A DNA stretch of 64,000 nt. Origin: Devosia submarina. Lineage in GTDB: Bacteria > Pseudomonadota > Alphaproteobacteria > Rhizobiales > Devosiaceae. A program made the position numbers and the translations under genes. Each line of letters begins with the position of its first letter. The first letter of the stretch is position 1. Below are positions 54,647 to 63,658 of the stretch, in pieces. The notes beneath the pieces were generated by a model that saw nothing but the letters and a program-made list of their open reading frames with translations, made no database searches and was not told where the DNA came from. The DNA lies in contig NZ_PYWB01000005.1 of assembly GCF_003056345.1 (NCBI RefSeq), positions 62,001-126,000 of the forward strand, given 5' to 3'.

Positions 54647-56047
54647 ATGAGCATCGCCGATAACAGCAGCACAAGGCGCATTATAGCGGTCGACAGGGCG
54701 CTTGGTTCTCGTGGCGGCGTGCTTCTTTCCCTGGTTCTGGTGATCCTGGCGGCCATCGCCGCCCTGGTGCTGGTGCAAGGCATCGACCGGCAGAATGCCG
54801 ATGTGGCCCACAGCTATGAAGTGCGCAACCAGGCGCGCGAGCTGACCATTGCCCTCAGCGAAGCCCAGAGCAGCCAGCGCAGCTATGTGCTAACGGGTGA
54901 TGCATCCTATTTTGAGCCCTATCATCGCGCTACTGCTGCGGTGCAGACGCGGCTGGCCTCCCTGATGGCTCTCACCAACGACAGTTTCGAACAGTCCCGG
55001 AGCCTTGCTTCCATGTCCGGGACCATTGGTGCGGCGCTTGCAGAGCTGCAGCGCACGCTTGATCTGGTGGAAAGCGGTGACTTGCAAGAGGCTCGGCGAC
55101 GGGTGCAGTCGGGCAGCGAAGTGCAGATGCTCAATGATCTGCGTCGCTCATTGGAGCAGTTCATAGATCAAGAGAATACGGTTCTGCTGGACCGCAACAA
55201 GGCGGTTAATCAATGGGGCCGGTGGCTGGTGGGCGCCATTGTCCTGTCCTTGGCCGCGGCAGTGCTTTTGGCCTATGTGCTGTTTTCGCGCACCCAGCAA
55301 CAGGTGAGCGCACTTTCGCAGACGCGTTCCGCATTGCTCAGTGAAAACGAAGTGCTGGACAAGCGCGTCAGGGAGCGGACCCAGGCGCTGGAAGAGGCAC
55401 GCCAGCATGCCGAACATGAGCGGCAGCGCGTCGAAACGCTTTTGCAGGATACGAGCCACCGGATCGGAAATTCGCTGGCCACGGTGAGTTCGCTTCTGGG
55501 GCTGCAATTGTTGCGCAGCAATTCCAAGGAAGTGCAGGCAGCGCTGGAGTCGGCGCGTGCGCGGGTGCATGCCATAGCGGCTGCCCATCGGCGGCTGCGT
55601 CTTGGCCAGGACATGGAAACAGCAAGCGCCGACGACTTCCTTGATGCCGTGCTTGAGGATTTATCGACCACGATTTCGAGCAGCAACCGGATCAGCCTAT
55701 CCGGGCAGATCGACCCCATTGTCATCGGCGCTCGGGACGCGACCACATTGGGCATTCTGCTGAGCGAGTTGGTGACCAACGCCATCAAGCATGCCTTCCC
55801 CGAAGGAACAGAAGGCAAGATAGAGGTGCAGCTCAAGCGCGTTGATGATGTGCCGACGCTCTCCGTCTGGGACAATGGCATCGGGTTGCCGGCTGATCAC
55901 GCTGCGGGCGAGAATGGATTGGGAACGGTGATCATTCGCCAATTGTCCGGTCAATTTGGAGGCGTTCCTCAATTTGAGCCGCGCCCTTCGGGTGGATTGC
56001 TGGTCAAGATTCCCTTGCCAGGGTTGGACAGCAAGAAGCTTGCGTGA
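54647..56047 (+). CDS. Membrane histidine kinase with CHASE3 sensor and HisKA_2 domain
   Basis: 466 residues. Membrane helices at about 25-45 and 193-213 bracket a periplasmic CHASE3 domain (ELTIALSEAQSSQRSYVLTGDASYFEPY). A coiled coil follows (about 220-262, VLDKRVRERTQALEEARQHAEHERQR), then the phosphoacceptor H271 in LQDTSHRIGNSLATVSSLLGLQ and the ATPase domain (SELVTNAIKHAFPEG, WDNGIGLP, ENGLGTVII). It is a candidate input kinase for PhyR given its location. GGGAAC stands immediately before the ATG but has no -10 partner. Confidence 0.92.
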   Translation: MSIADNSSTRRIIAVDRALGSRGGVLLSLVLVILAAIAALVLVQGIDRQNADVAHSYEVRNQARELTIALSEAQSSQRSYVLTGDASYFEPYHRATAAVQTRLASLMALTNDSFEQSRSLASMSGTIGAALAELQRTLDLVESGDLQEARRRVQSGSEVQMLNDLRRSLEQFIDQENTVLLDRNKAVNQWGRWLVGAIVLSLAAAVLLAYVLFSRTQQQVSALSQTRSALLSENEVLDKRVRERTQALEEARQHAEHERQRVETLLQDTSHRIGNSLATVSSLLGLQLLRSNSKEVQAALESARARVHAIAAAHRRLRLGQDMETASADDFLDAVLEDLSTTISSSNRISLSGQIDPIVIGARDATTLGILLSELVTNAIKHAFPEGTEGKIEVQLKRVDDVPTLSVWDNGIGLPADHAAGENGLGTVIIRQLSGQFGGVPQFEPRPSGGLLVKIPLPGLDSKKLA

Positions 56048-56069
56048 GCAGCGGTGAAGCGAGGCCCAG

Positions 56070-56987
56070 TTGCATTTCATTGCTGTTCTGAACAGGGGTG
56101 GCGGAACGCTCAGGACCATGGATGTGGGGGCGTTGTGCGAGCAGGCGCGGGGTATCTTTGGGGCGCAGGGGCACACAATCGACTGCCGTGTCGTTTCGGG
56201 CAAACACATCGGGATGCATTTGCGGCAGGCGGCAAGTTCGCGCGGAATTGACGGGCTGATCGCGGCCGGCGGAGACGGCACGATTTCGGCGGCAGCCGCG
56301 GTCGCGTTTGGAGCGGGGGTGCCGCTGGGTGTCGTGCCCGCCGGCACGATGAACCTTTTTGCCCGGGCGCTCCAGGTGCCGTTATCGGTGCCGGATGCAT
56401 TCAAGGCCATTGCCATTGGACATGTCGAGGCGGTGGATATTGCCAGTGCAAATGGGCGCCCTTTCGTGCACCATTTCAGCGTGGGCCTCCATGCCCAACT
56501 GGTGCGGACGCGAAACGGCATGAGTTTCAAAGGCCGCGTCGGGAAAATGCTTGCAGGCCTGCGATCGATCGCCATTGCCGCGGCCGATCCGCCCAATTTC
56601 GAAGCCGAACTGCGCACCTTGGGACGGCTGGAACGCCGACGTGTCTCGGGCATCGCCATCTCCAACAATCCTTTTGGGCAAGGCCATATCCCTCATGCCG
56701 ACGAGCTCGATAGCGGGCTTCTGGGCGTGTACGTTGCGGAGCCATTGTCGGCTGCGGCGCTGGTCAGGCTGTGGAGCGATGTGCTGCTTGGGCGTTGGCT
56801 CTCAAGCGATATGGTGACGCAAAGGACGACACCGCAGATCACTCTTCATTTCCCCAGGCACCGCCGCGGTTTGCGAGCGGTTCTCGATGGTGAATTGATC
56901 AGGCTCGAAAGGACGGTGACGCTCCAGGTGCACCCGCGAGCGCTCAAGGTTATCCTGCCCCAAACCCTAGCTGGAAAGGAAGGCTGA
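56070..56987 (+). CDS. Diacylglycerol/lipid kinase family protein
   Basis: 305 residues from a TTG at 56070 with GCGAGG upstream. The opening MHFIAVLNRGGGTLRTMD and the nucleotide loop LIAAGGDGTISAAAAVAF with LGVVPAGTMNLFARAL are the DAGK catalytic-domain signature. The C-terminal half fits YegS/DgkB-like lipid kinases. It would phosphorylate diacylglycerol or a related lipid at the inner membrane. It starts 22 bases after the CHASE3 kinase and is probably cotranscribed with it. Confidence 0.9.
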   Translation: MHFIAVLNRGGGTLRTMDVGALCEQARGIFGAQGHTIDCRVVSGKHIGMHLRQAASSRGIDGLIAAGGDGTISAAAAVAFGAGVPLGVVPAGTMNLFARALQVPLSVPDAFKAIAIGHVEAVDIASANGRPFVHHFSVGLHAQLVRTRNGMSFKGRVGKMLAGLRSIAIAAADPPNFEAELRTLGRLERRRVSGIAISNNPFGQGHIPHADELDSGLLGVYVAEPLSAAALVRLWSDVLLGRWLSSDMVTQRTTPQITLHFPRHRRGLRAVLDGELIRLERTVTLQVHPRALKVILPQTLAGKEG

Positions 56988-56993
56988 TCTTGT

Positions 56994-57019
56994 GGAACTT
57001 TTCGCTTTCACCTGCCGTT
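56994..57019 (+). promoter_or_regulatory. EcfG-type promoter of the GAF-PAS kinase gene
   Basis: GGAAC (56994-56998), 17 bases, CGTT (57016-57019), 58 bases before the GTG start. Confidence 0.78.
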
Positions 57020-57076
57020 TGCCATCGACCGCGTCATGTATAAATCGCACGTGCTGAGTTTGCGTCAGGACTACCC

Positions 57077-58591
57077 GTGAAAGAAATGATACCCCCGCTG
57101 TTCGACGGGGTTCAGGAGATCGTCAACGATCCAGCGCGGCTTGGTGCGCTTCCGGAGTCCCAGATGATTGCGGGCGACGCGGACGTTGATTTCGACCGGC
57201 TGAGCCGCATGGCTGCCGCCCTGTTTGACACCCCGTTTGGTTTGGTCACGCTTGTTGGCAAGGAGCGGCAATGGTTTCGTGGCCATTTCGGCCCGTTAGC
57301 CATAGATAGCACCGAAACGAGCATTTCGTTTTGTGAACATACGATTGCGCTGCCTGGGCAGGACCTTCTTGTGGTGCTCGATGCCCAGCAGGACCCGCGG
57401 TTCCGCGGCAGTCCCCTCGTCACCCAGACGCCATTTATCCGTTTCTATGCCGGCGCGCCGATTGTGCGTGCGGGGCAGAAAATCGGTTCGATCTGCGTGC
57501 TGGATACTCGGGAGCGGGATGCTGTCGATCCCGAACTTCTAGCGCAGCTACGGGACTTCGCCGAGCTTGCCTCATCCTTGTTCGCACTCAAGGACGAGGC
57601 GCTGGTGCGAGCGCGAACGGCTGCAGCCCTCAAGCGAGAGGAATGGCGCCATGCGCTGACACTCGAAGCTGGCAAGGTTGGGAGCTGGGTTTGGGACCTC
57701 CATAGCGGCGAGATTGCCTGCAACGACATGTTCCGGCGCATGTATGAATTGCCTGAGGTCGGCACGGTGCGCGCCGAACAGATTTTGGCCGCGGTTCATC
57801 AGGCCGATCGATCAAAGGTGGAAGATGGTCTGCGCGCTAGCCTTTTGGATGGCGTCGACTACAGCGCAGAAGCGCGGGTAGGTGACACCGGGCGCTGGTT
57901 GAGCATGCGGGGGCGCGTTTACCAGCGCGATGCAGGCGGCAATCCGCTGATCATGATGGGCGCCAGCATCGATGTAAGCGAAAGCAAGCATACGGCGGAA
58001 CATACGCGCTTGCTGCTGCGCGAGTTGAACCACCGCGTCAAGAATACGCTGGCGATGATCCAGTCCGTTGCGCGCCAGACGATCCGGCAGAACCCAGACC
58101 CCAAGGCGTTTATCGAGGCGTTTTCTGGGCGCCTCCGGACCATTTCGGATGCGCATGTCCTTTTAGCTGATCGGGACTGGTCAGGCGTTCATCTTTATGA
58201 GGTGATTGCCTCGCAACTGGGTCCGAAATTCCTGACCAAGCCGGACCGCGCCGAGGTCAAGGGGGAGGATGTTGCGCTTCCGGCCGATCATGCGCTGGGG
58301 CTTGGATTGATCCTGCATGAACTAACCACCAATGCTTATCGGTATGGCGCCTGGTCCGCAGAAGGCGGCATTGTGCGTATTGAGTGGCAGATCCGGAATG
58401 CGCCGGAGCGTGGTCTGGCGTTGCGCTGGCAGGAGATCGGCGGGCCCAAGGTCAAGCCGCCGGAAGAGCAGGGCCTGGGTACCAAGCTAATCGAGCGCAG
58501 CCTTGCCAAGGTTTTGGACAGCAAGGTTGCGCTCAATTTTGAGCCGGATGGCGTGGTTACAGAAGTCTGGCTGCCGTTGCCGGCGGCGTGA
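57077..58591 (+). CDS. HWE-type histidine kinase with GAF and PAS domains
   Basis: 504 residues from a GTG at 57077 with AGGA upstream (an ATG at 57086 is possible). GAF domain about 40-170 (FDTPFGLVTLVGKERQWFRGHFG; FYAGAPIVRAGQKIGSICVLD), PAS domain about 190-303 (KVGSWVWDLHSGEIACNDMF), phosphoacceptor H319 in LLRELNHRVKNTLAMIQSVARQ, then the HWE ATPase part (HELTTNAYRYGAWS, EIGGPKVKPPEEQGLGTKLI). Soluble. An EcfG-type promoter drives it, so a putative sensor of the stress pathway is also under the control of that pathway. Confidence 0.94.
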   Translation: MKEMIPPLFDGVQEIVNDPARLGALPESQMIAGDADVDFDRLSRMAAALFDTPFGLVTLVGKERQWFRGHFGPLAIDSTETSISFCEHTIALPGQDLLVVLDAQQDPRFRGSPLVTQTPFIRFYAGAPIVRAGQKIGSICVLDTRERDAVDPELLAQLRDFAELASSLFALKDEALVRARTAAALKREEWRHALTLEAGKVGSWVWDLHSGEIACNDMFRRMYELPEVGTVRAEQILAAVHQADRSKVEDGLRASLLDGVDYSAEARVGDTGRWLSMRGRVYQRDAGGNPLIMMGASIDVSESKHTAEHTRLLLRELNHRVKNTLAMIQSVARQTIRQNPDPKAFIEAFSGRLRTISDAHVLLADRDWSGVHLYEVIASQLGPKFLTKPDRAEVKGEDVALPADHALGLGLILHELTTNAYRYGAWSAEGGIVRIEWQIRNAPERGLALRWQEIGGPKVKPPEEQGLGTKLIERSLAKVLDSKVALNFEPDGVVTEVWLPLPAA

Positions 58592-58596
58592 GGCAG

Positions 58597-59025
58597 CTAA
58601 GGCTTTCGCCTGCTCCCCAGCAGCACTATCGCTGCTACCACCGCAGCCGGCAGGAATAGGGTCCTGATTGCTGGTGATTTGAGAACAACTGGCAGGGCTG
58701 TCAGGGCTGCCGTTGTGGCAAATGCCCCGGCTTCGCTGGAGCGGCGTTTCTCGAGAGCAGCGCGGTGCTCGCGTACGGCGCTTGCCCGCAGGGTGAGATG
58801 CACCGCAAAGGCAGCAAGGAGAAACACCCCTGCAAGAACCAGGGCCGCATAGATCGGGCCTATGGCAGCGCTCAGGGCAAAGAAGGCTGCGACAAGAAGA
58901 AAGCAAACGCCGATCACGGCCAACATGGCCATGATGGCATTGCCCATAAGGGTGCGCTTGAAACGCTCCTTTACCGCATCTGCTTCAAAGCCAAGCAGGG
59001 CGGCTAGAGGCACCAATAGGTTCAT
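58597..59025 (-). CDS. Holin-like (DUF1469/YqjE-type) membrane protein
   Basis: 142 residues. Two hydrophobic helices lie at about 28-80 (MLAVIGVCFLLVAAFFALSA; IYAALVLAGVFLLAAFAVHL) and a third near the C-terminus (LFLPAAVVAAIVLLG). Databases call such proteins 'phage holin family', but there is no phage context here. The pairing with a YqjD/DUF883-like gene three bases upstream mirrors the yqjD-yqjE stress pair of enterobacteria. It ends five bases from the convergent kinase gene. Confidence 0.8.
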   Translation of the reverse strand: MNLLVPLAALLGFEADAVKERFKRTLMGNAIMAMLAVIGVCFLLVAAFFALSAAIGPIYAALVLAGVFLLAAFAVHLTLRASAVREHRAALEKRRSSEAGAFATTAALTALPVVLKSPAIRTLFLPAAVVAAIVLLGSRRKP

Positions 59026-59028
59026 GGC

Positions 59029-59391
59029 TTAGCGCCGGGACAGCAAAGCCAGAATATACCCGATACCCAGGGCGCTCGCGACAGCGGTCAAGGGCTTTTC
59101 GCGAATGCGATCCTTGAGCTGCTGTTCGATCTCTTCAGCCTGATCCTGAACGTCATCCAGAACGCTTTGACCCTTACGCTGAAGATTGAGGGCCTCGCCC
59201 TTAGCGACATCCTTTGCTTCGTTGACCTTGTCACTGCTGAGCTTGGCAAGGGTGGCTGCGATGCCCTTGAGGTCCGCCTGCAGCTGCGCAATTTGCAGTT
59301 CCAGCTGTTCCTGGCGGATTTCGGCCGATGCACGGTTCGCCGCTGCGGCAGTCTTGGGTGAATTTGGTGCAAGATCAGGTGTTGTAGCCAT
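59029..59391 (-). CDS. YqjD/DUF883-like protein with C-terminal membrane anchor
   Basis: 120 residues. A long amphipathic helix with coiled-coil character covers about 20-95 (QEQLELQIAQLQADLKGI, QSVLDDVQDQAEEIEQQLKDRI). A short C-terminal hydrophobic stretch with glycines follows (PLTAVASALGIGYILALLSRR), like the membrane tail of YqjD/ElaB proteins, which bind ribosomes at the membrane in stationary phase. An EcfG-type promoter lies 28 bases upstream. Probably an operon with the holin-like gene. Confidence 0.82.
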   Translation of the reverse strand: MATTPDLAPNSPKTAAAANRASAEIRQEQLELQIAQLQADLKGIAATLAKLSSDKVNEAKDVAKGEALNLQRKGQSVLDDVQDQAEEIEQQLKDRIREKPLTAVASALGIGYILALLSRR

Positions 59392-59418
59392 GTGACGCTC
59401 TCCTAGCCATGCCCGAAA

Positions 59419-59443
59419 AACGCTGATGGTTCAGCGAAGTTCC
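59419..59443 (-). promoter_or_regulatory. EcfG-type promoter of the DUF883-like/holin-like operon
   Basis: On the minus strand GGAAC (59439-59443), 16 bases, CGTT (59419-59422), 27 bases before the start. Confidence 0.82.
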
Positions 59444-59450
59444 GGGTCTT

Positions 59451-59489
59451 CAAAGAAAGACGCCCCAGCACGCCGGGCGTGGTGGGGCG
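59451..59489 (-). terminator. Rho-independent terminator of the small membrane protein operon
   Basis: CGCCCCACCACG/CGTGCTGGGGCG stem (one mismatch, loop of five) followed on the minus strand by TCTTTCTTTG. It separates the DUF3309 gene from the next EcfG promoter. Confidence 0.82.
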
Positions 59490-59583
59490 AGAGGGTGCGG
59501 GCTAAGGCGGGGCGACCTTTGATGCCCGCGGGCGCAATGATTGATCCTTGAGGGGGAATTTTGCGCCGATCTTGATTGGGGAA

Positions 59584-59742
59584 CTAGATCCGGCCCATCA
59601 ATACCAGGATCAGGACGATGATGAGGATCACGCCCAAAATACCGGAGGGGCCGTAGCCGAAGCTACGCGAATAGCCCCAGTTAGGCAGCGCGCCGATCAG
59701 CAGAAGGATAAGGATGATGATGAGGATTGTACCGAGACCCAT
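59584..59742 (-). CDS. DUF3309-like small hydrophobic protein
   Basis: 52 residues. ATG at 59742 after a strong AAGGAG. The sequence starts MGLGTILIIILILLLIGALP, then NWGYSRSFGYGPSGILG and a second hydrophobic run IILVLMGRI-like to the end: two membrane helices joined by a Gly/Tyr/Ser turn, the DUF3309 plan. Function unknown; such proteins are common in Proteobacteria and often stress-related. It follows the 54-residue gene by 42 bases and precedes a terminator. Confidence 0.85.
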   Translation of the reverse strand: MGLGTILIIILILLLIGALPNWGYSRSFGYGPSGILGVILIIVLILVLMGRI

Positions 59743-59784
59743 GGCGGTCTCCTTTTTGTTTTTGTGACGCTTTGTTCGGGTAGT

Positions 59785-59949
59785 CTAGAGAATGGCCAGC
59801 ATGAGGGCAGTTGCGACCACGAGGATGAACAGCGCTGGCGCGAGTGCCTTGAGAACAGCGCCGTAATGGCTTTCGCCATCATAGCCTTCGGTCCACACCA
59901 TGGAGGTGCGGCCAGCATGTTCCAACGCCTTGATTTCCATGTGGGTCAT
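59785..59949 (-). CDS. Small single-helix membrane protein, unknown
   Basis: 54 residues from the ATG at 59949 (AGAGG upstream; MTHMEIKALEHAGRTSMVW), a short hydrophilic N-terminus, then one C-terminal membrane helix (APALFILVVATALMLAIL). I do not recognise the family. Supporting it as a gene are its ribosome site, its spacing to the DUF3309 gene, and an EcfG-type promoter about 80 bases upstream with a hairpin in the leader. Confidence 0.65.
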   Translation of the reverse strand: MTHMEIKALEHAGRTSMVWTEGYDGESHYGAVLKALAPALFILVVATALMLAIL

Positions 59950-59967
59950 GACAGCCTCTGCTTGTTT

Positions 59968-59999
59968 CAGCAGGCAGACAGAAGGCTGTCTTTCTGCTG
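59968..59999 (-). other. Hairpin in the leader of the small membrane protein operon
   Basis: Arms CAGCAG-gc-AGACAG and CTGTCT-tt-CTGCTG around a four-base loop, 19 bases before the ATG at 59949 and downstream of the EcfG-type promoter. It may affect message stability or translation. Confidence 0.5.
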
Positions 60000-60028
60000 A
60001 TTACCTGCGCTGTGCAGCGCATCCAAGA

Positions 60029-60054
60029 AACGGAAGCTCCATGTATTTGGTTCC
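60029..60054 (-). promoter_or_regulatory. EcfG-type promoter of the small membrane protein operon
   Basis: On the minus strand GGAAC (60050-60054), 17 bases, CGTT (60029-60032). Confidence 0.72.
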
Positions 60055-60195
60055 GCCGGCGCCACAATTCTGCCTTGCCTAGTTGAAGCGCACGAGGTTC
60101 ACGGACTAGCGCGCTTTGAAAGGTCAGGCGCAGCAATGTGAGCAACAGTGCTGGCACGGCCGACGAATGGCGTTGGGATAAGCTGTTTCCGTTGG

Positions 60196-63100
60196 CTACC
60201 AGAAGCGCGGGGGACGGCGCAGGTCAAGCGTTAGGGGGAACTCGTCGGCGGGCCTTTCCTCGCGCAGGTTGAAGCCGCCGGCCGTGTAGTTCTGCCCTAC
60301 GAAGCGTGCGAGGCGCCGGGCCTCGGCCTCATTGCCATTGACGGGGAAGGTTTCGTAGTTGCGTCCGCCCGGATGAGCCACATGGTAGACGCAGCCCCCA
60401 ACAGGGCGGCCGGTCCAAGTGTCGTAGATGTCGAAGATCAGAGGGGCATTCACAGGCAGGGTTGGATGAAGGCCAGAGGCGGGTTGCCAGGCCTTGTAGC
60501 GGACGCCCGCAACAGCTGTGCCCTTGATGGGTGTTGCCCTTAGCGGAACTTTGCGCTGGTTGCAGGTGACGGCATAGCGGTCGGGGTTGAGCCCTTCGAG
60601 CTTGACCTGAAGGCGTTCGACCGAGGAGTCGACGAACCGAACAGTGCCGCCAATGGCGCCCTGTTCGCCCATGACGTGCCAAGGCTCAAGCGCCTGGCGG
60701 AGTTCGAGTTTGACGCCCTCGTACTCGACCTCACCGCAGAACGGGAAGCGGAATTCGAGCTGGGCCGCGAACCAGGCAGGGTCAAGCTTGAAGCCGTGGC
60801 GCTCAAGATCGGCAAGGACGTCCAGAAAGTCCTGCCAGACATAGGCGGGCAGCATGAAGCGGTCGTGCAGCGTAGTTCCCCAGCGGGTGAAGGGGCCTTC
60901 GAGCGGGTTGGTCCAATAGCGCGCGATAAGGGCGCGGATCAGCACCTGCTGGGCTAGCGACATGCGCGCATTAGGCGGCATTTCGAAACCGCGGAATTCT
61001 ACAAGGCCAAGCCGGCCAGTGGGTCCGTCGGGCGAATAGAGCTTGTCGATGCAGATTTCGGAGCGGTGGGTGTTGCCCGTGACGTCGGTGAGAAGATTGC
61101 GGAAAAGACGGTCGACGAGCCAGGGCAGAGGCGCAGGCTCTCCGGAGGCAGGGTTGGGCACCTGCGCCATGGCGATTTCGAGCTCGTAAAGGCTGTCGTG
61201 GCGCGCCTCGTCGAAGCGGGGCGCCTGGCTGGTGGGGCCAATAAAGAGCCCCGAGAACAGATAGCTCATGGATGGATGGCGCTGCCAATGAAGCACCAGC
61301 GATTTGAGCAGGTCGGGGCGGCGCAGGAACGGGCTGTCGTGCGGCGTGGCGCCACCGACAACCACGTGATTGCCGCCGCCGGTGCCGGTGTGGCGGCCGT
61401 CGATCACGAATTTGTCGGCGCCAAGGCGCGAAAGGCGGGCCTCTTCGTAGATGGCGGTGGTGGTTGCCACGCAATCATCCCAGCTGGACGCTGGGTGGAT
61501 GTTGACTTCGATGACGCCCGGGTCGGGCGCTACGCGGATGACGTTGAGGCGCGGATCATGGGGCGGAGAATAGCCTTCGAGGTGGACCGGCTGGCCGATC
61601 TCGTGGGCAGCGGCTTCCGTGGCGGCGACGAGTTCGAGATAGTCCTCGAGCTTTTCCACCGGTGGCAGGAAGACGCAGAGGCGGTGGTCGCGGACTTCGG
61701 CCGTGACCGCGGTGCGCACCTCGCCTTCGATCTCGCTGATTTCCTGTTCGGTGCGATCCTGCTGCTCGGTGGCGGCGGTGAAGGAGGCGGCGACCTGCCC
61801 GCGCGGATCGGCAGCAAGACCGGGCGTATGGCGCGACAGCATTTCGGTGGGTTCGGGCAGGGGCAAGCGGGGGGCGCCCGGGTCCTGAGCCACGACGTGG
61901 GGGTATTCGGTGGGCTTGAGGTGCTTGAGGGCGCTCAGCGGCAGACGATAGCCGGCTGGGCTATCACCGGGCGCGAGAAAGAGCTTGCCGCGGCGCGTCT
62001 TCCATTTTTCCGTCAACCAGGGGCTCGATGCCGCAGCGTTCCAGCGCTGCACGGGCAACACATAGCCGGTGGGATTGGTGAGGCCCCGTTCGAATACCTT
62101 GGCCATGCGCGAGCGGGCTTCGGGATCGGCCAACTCGCTGTTTGCAGGGTCCACATTGGACGGCAGATTGGCTTCCTTGAGGAGCCATTCGCCTGGATCC
62201 TCATAGGCTTCAGCGATGGTTTCGCCGGTGAGGCCAAGGTTGCGGGCGAAAGCAGCAATGAAGCGGCGGGCGTCCTCGTTGGTAGCCGTGGTCTTTACGC
62301 CTTCGCGGGCGATCAGCTTTTCATCGGACCAGACTGGCTTGCCGTCAAGGCGCCAGTAAAGGGAGAAGGTCCAGCGGGGCAGGGTTTCGCCGGGATACCA
62401 CTTGCCCTGGCCATAGTGGAGCATGCCATTGGGGGCAAAGCGGGTGCGCAGGCGGCGGATCAAATCGTCGGCCAAAGCGCGCTTGGTGGGCCCCACGGCG
62501 CCGGTGTTCCATTCGTCGGCTTCGAAATCGTCGATCGACACGAAAGTGGGCTCGCCACCCATGGTGAGGCGGACGTCGTTTTCGCTCAGAACCTGGTCAA
62601 TCTGGTGGCCCAGCGCATTGAGTTCGTCCCAGCTCTGGTCCGAGAAGGGCTTGGTGATGCGCGGGTGCTCGGCAACGCGATCGACGCGCATGTCGAAGGC
62701 GAAGTCGACCTCGGCATAGGAGGCGAAACCCGAGATTGGGGCGGCGTTGCGATAGTGGGGAGTGGCGGCAAGAGGCACATGGCTTTCGCCGGTCAGCAGG
62801 CCCGAGGTCGGGTCAAAGCCAATCCAGCCGGCGCCGGGCAGGTAAACCTCGCACCAGGCGTGCAGATCGGTGAAGTCGTGATCAGTGCCGGCGGGGCCAT
62901 CCAGGGAAACCACGTCGGGCTTGAGCTGGATGAGGTAGCCGGACACAAAGCGGGCGGCAAAGCCCAGATTGCGAAGGGTTTGCACCAGGAGCCAGCTCGA
63001 GTCGCGGCACGATCCCTTGGCGTTGCCCAGCGTTTCCTCGGGCGTCCAGACGCCGGTTTCCATGCGCACGATATAGGCGACGTGCTGCTGGATGGAGGCG

Positions 63101-63546
63101 TTGATGGCGGTGACGAAGTTGACCGTGTTGGTGGGCGTCTTATCGATACCGTCGAGGAATTGCTGCAGCAGCGGCCCGACAGGCTCGGGCTGCATATAGA
63201 TGGCGAGATCGGCGCGGATGTCTTCGGGATATTGGAAGGGCCAGATCTCGGCTGACTCTTCCACAAAGAAGTCGAACGGGTTGTAGACCGTCATGTCGGC
63301 TACAAGGTCGACTTCGATCTTGAGCTCGGTTACGGGCTCGGGAAAGACGAAGCGCGTCAGGAAATTGCCATAGGGGTCCTGCTGCACATTGACGAAGTGC
63401 TGGGACGGGGAGACCCGGAGCGAGTGGCTCAGGACCTTGGTTTTGCTGTGGGGCGCTGGCTGCAGCCGGATGATCTGGGGCTGCAGGTAGACCGGACGGT
63501 CGTATTTGTAATGCGTGAGGTGATAAACGGCAGCTTTGATCGACAT
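60196..63546 (-). CDS. Transglutaminase-like domain fused to DUF2126
   Basis: 1116 residues. An N-terminal beta-rich domain ([30 protein letters not shown]) precedes a transglutaminase-like domain with the triad C180 ([10 protein letters not shown]), H229 ([15 protein letters not shown]) and D245 (FDPTSG). From about residue 300 the large DUF2126 region follows ([64 protein letters not shown]). No signal peptide, so cytoplasmic. Relatives occur with alpha-E and circularly permuted ATP-grasp proteins in a conserved but uncharacterised system, suggesting peptide or amide chemistry. Those partners are not in this window. Confidence 0.93.
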   Translation of the reverse strand: MSIKAAVYHLTHYKYDRPVYLQPQIIRLQPAPHSKTKVLSHSLRVSPSQHFVNVQQDPYGNFLTRFVFPEPVTELKIEVDLVADMTVYNPFDFFVEESAEIWPFQYPEDIRADLAIYMQPEPVGPLLQQFLDGIDKTPTNTVNFVTAINASIQQHVAYIVRMETGVWTPEETLGNAKGSCRDSSWLLVQTLRNLGFAARFVSGYLIQLKPDVVSLDGPAGTDHDFTDLHAWCEVYLPGAGWIGFDPTSGLLTGESHVPLAATPHYRNAAPISGFASYAEVDFAFDMRVDRVAEHPRITKPFSDQSWDELNALGHQIDQVLSENDVRLTMGGEPTFVSIDDFEADEWNTGAVGPTKRALADDLIRRLRTRFAPNGMLHYGQGKWYPGETLPRWTFSLYWRLDGKPVWSDEKLIAREGVKTTATNEDARRFIAAFARNLGLTGETIAEAYEDPGEWLLKEANLPSNVDPANSELADPEARSRMAKVFERGLTNPTGYVLPVQRWNAAASSPWLTEKWKTRRGKLFLAPGDSPAGYRLPLSALKHLKPTEYPHVVAQDPGAPRLPLPEPTEMLSRHTPGLAADPRGQVAASFTAATEQQDRTEQEISEIEGEVRTAVTAEVRDHRLCVFLPPVEKLEDYLELVAATEAAAHEIGQPVHLEGYSPPHDPRLNVIRVAPDPGVIEVNIHPASSWDDCVATTTAIYEEARLSRLGADKFVIDGRHTGTGGGNHVVVGGATPHDSPFLRRPDLLKSLVLHWQRHPSMSYLFSGLFIGPTSQAPRFDEARHDSLYELEIAMAQVPNPASGEPAPLPWLVDRLFRNLLTDVTGNTHRSEICIDKLYSPDGPTGRLGLVEFRGFEMPPNARMSLAQQVLIRALIARYWTNPLEGPFTRWGTTLHDRFMLPAYVWQDFLDVLADLERHGFKLDPAWFAAQLEFRFPFCGEVEYEGVKLELRQALEPWHVMGEQGAIGGTVRFVDSSVERLQVKLEGLNPDRYAVTCNQRKVPLRATPIKGTAVAGVRYKAWQPASGLHPTLPVNAPLIFDIYDTWTGRPVGGCVYHVAHPGGRNYETFPVNGNEAEARRLARFVGQNYTAGGFNLREERPADEFPLTLDLRRPPRFW

Positions 63547-63658
63547 ACGCAGGCGTCGCTCGCTTGTTCGGCCACGATGTGGCTTCGGGCTGTGAGCTTA
63601 GCGGGGTTTGTGGGCGCCGGATAGGTGGGCGTTCAATCGGTGGGGAGCTAGGATCGTT

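Noticed and set aside
58597..59025. Prophage signal from a holin-like gene
   Set aside because: No other phage gene occurs nearby; the gene pairs with a YqjD-like gene under a stress promoter.
59879..60157. A 92-codon minus-strand open frame
   Set aside because: It covers the EcfG-type promoter and leader hairpin of the small membrane protein operon and overlaps the 54-codon gene in another frame; no ribosome site or family match.
61066..63255. A 729-codon open frame on the + strand
   Set aside because: Antisense shadow of the transglutaminase/DUF2126 gene; composed of Gly/Ala/Val/Asp-rich runs with no recognisable domain.
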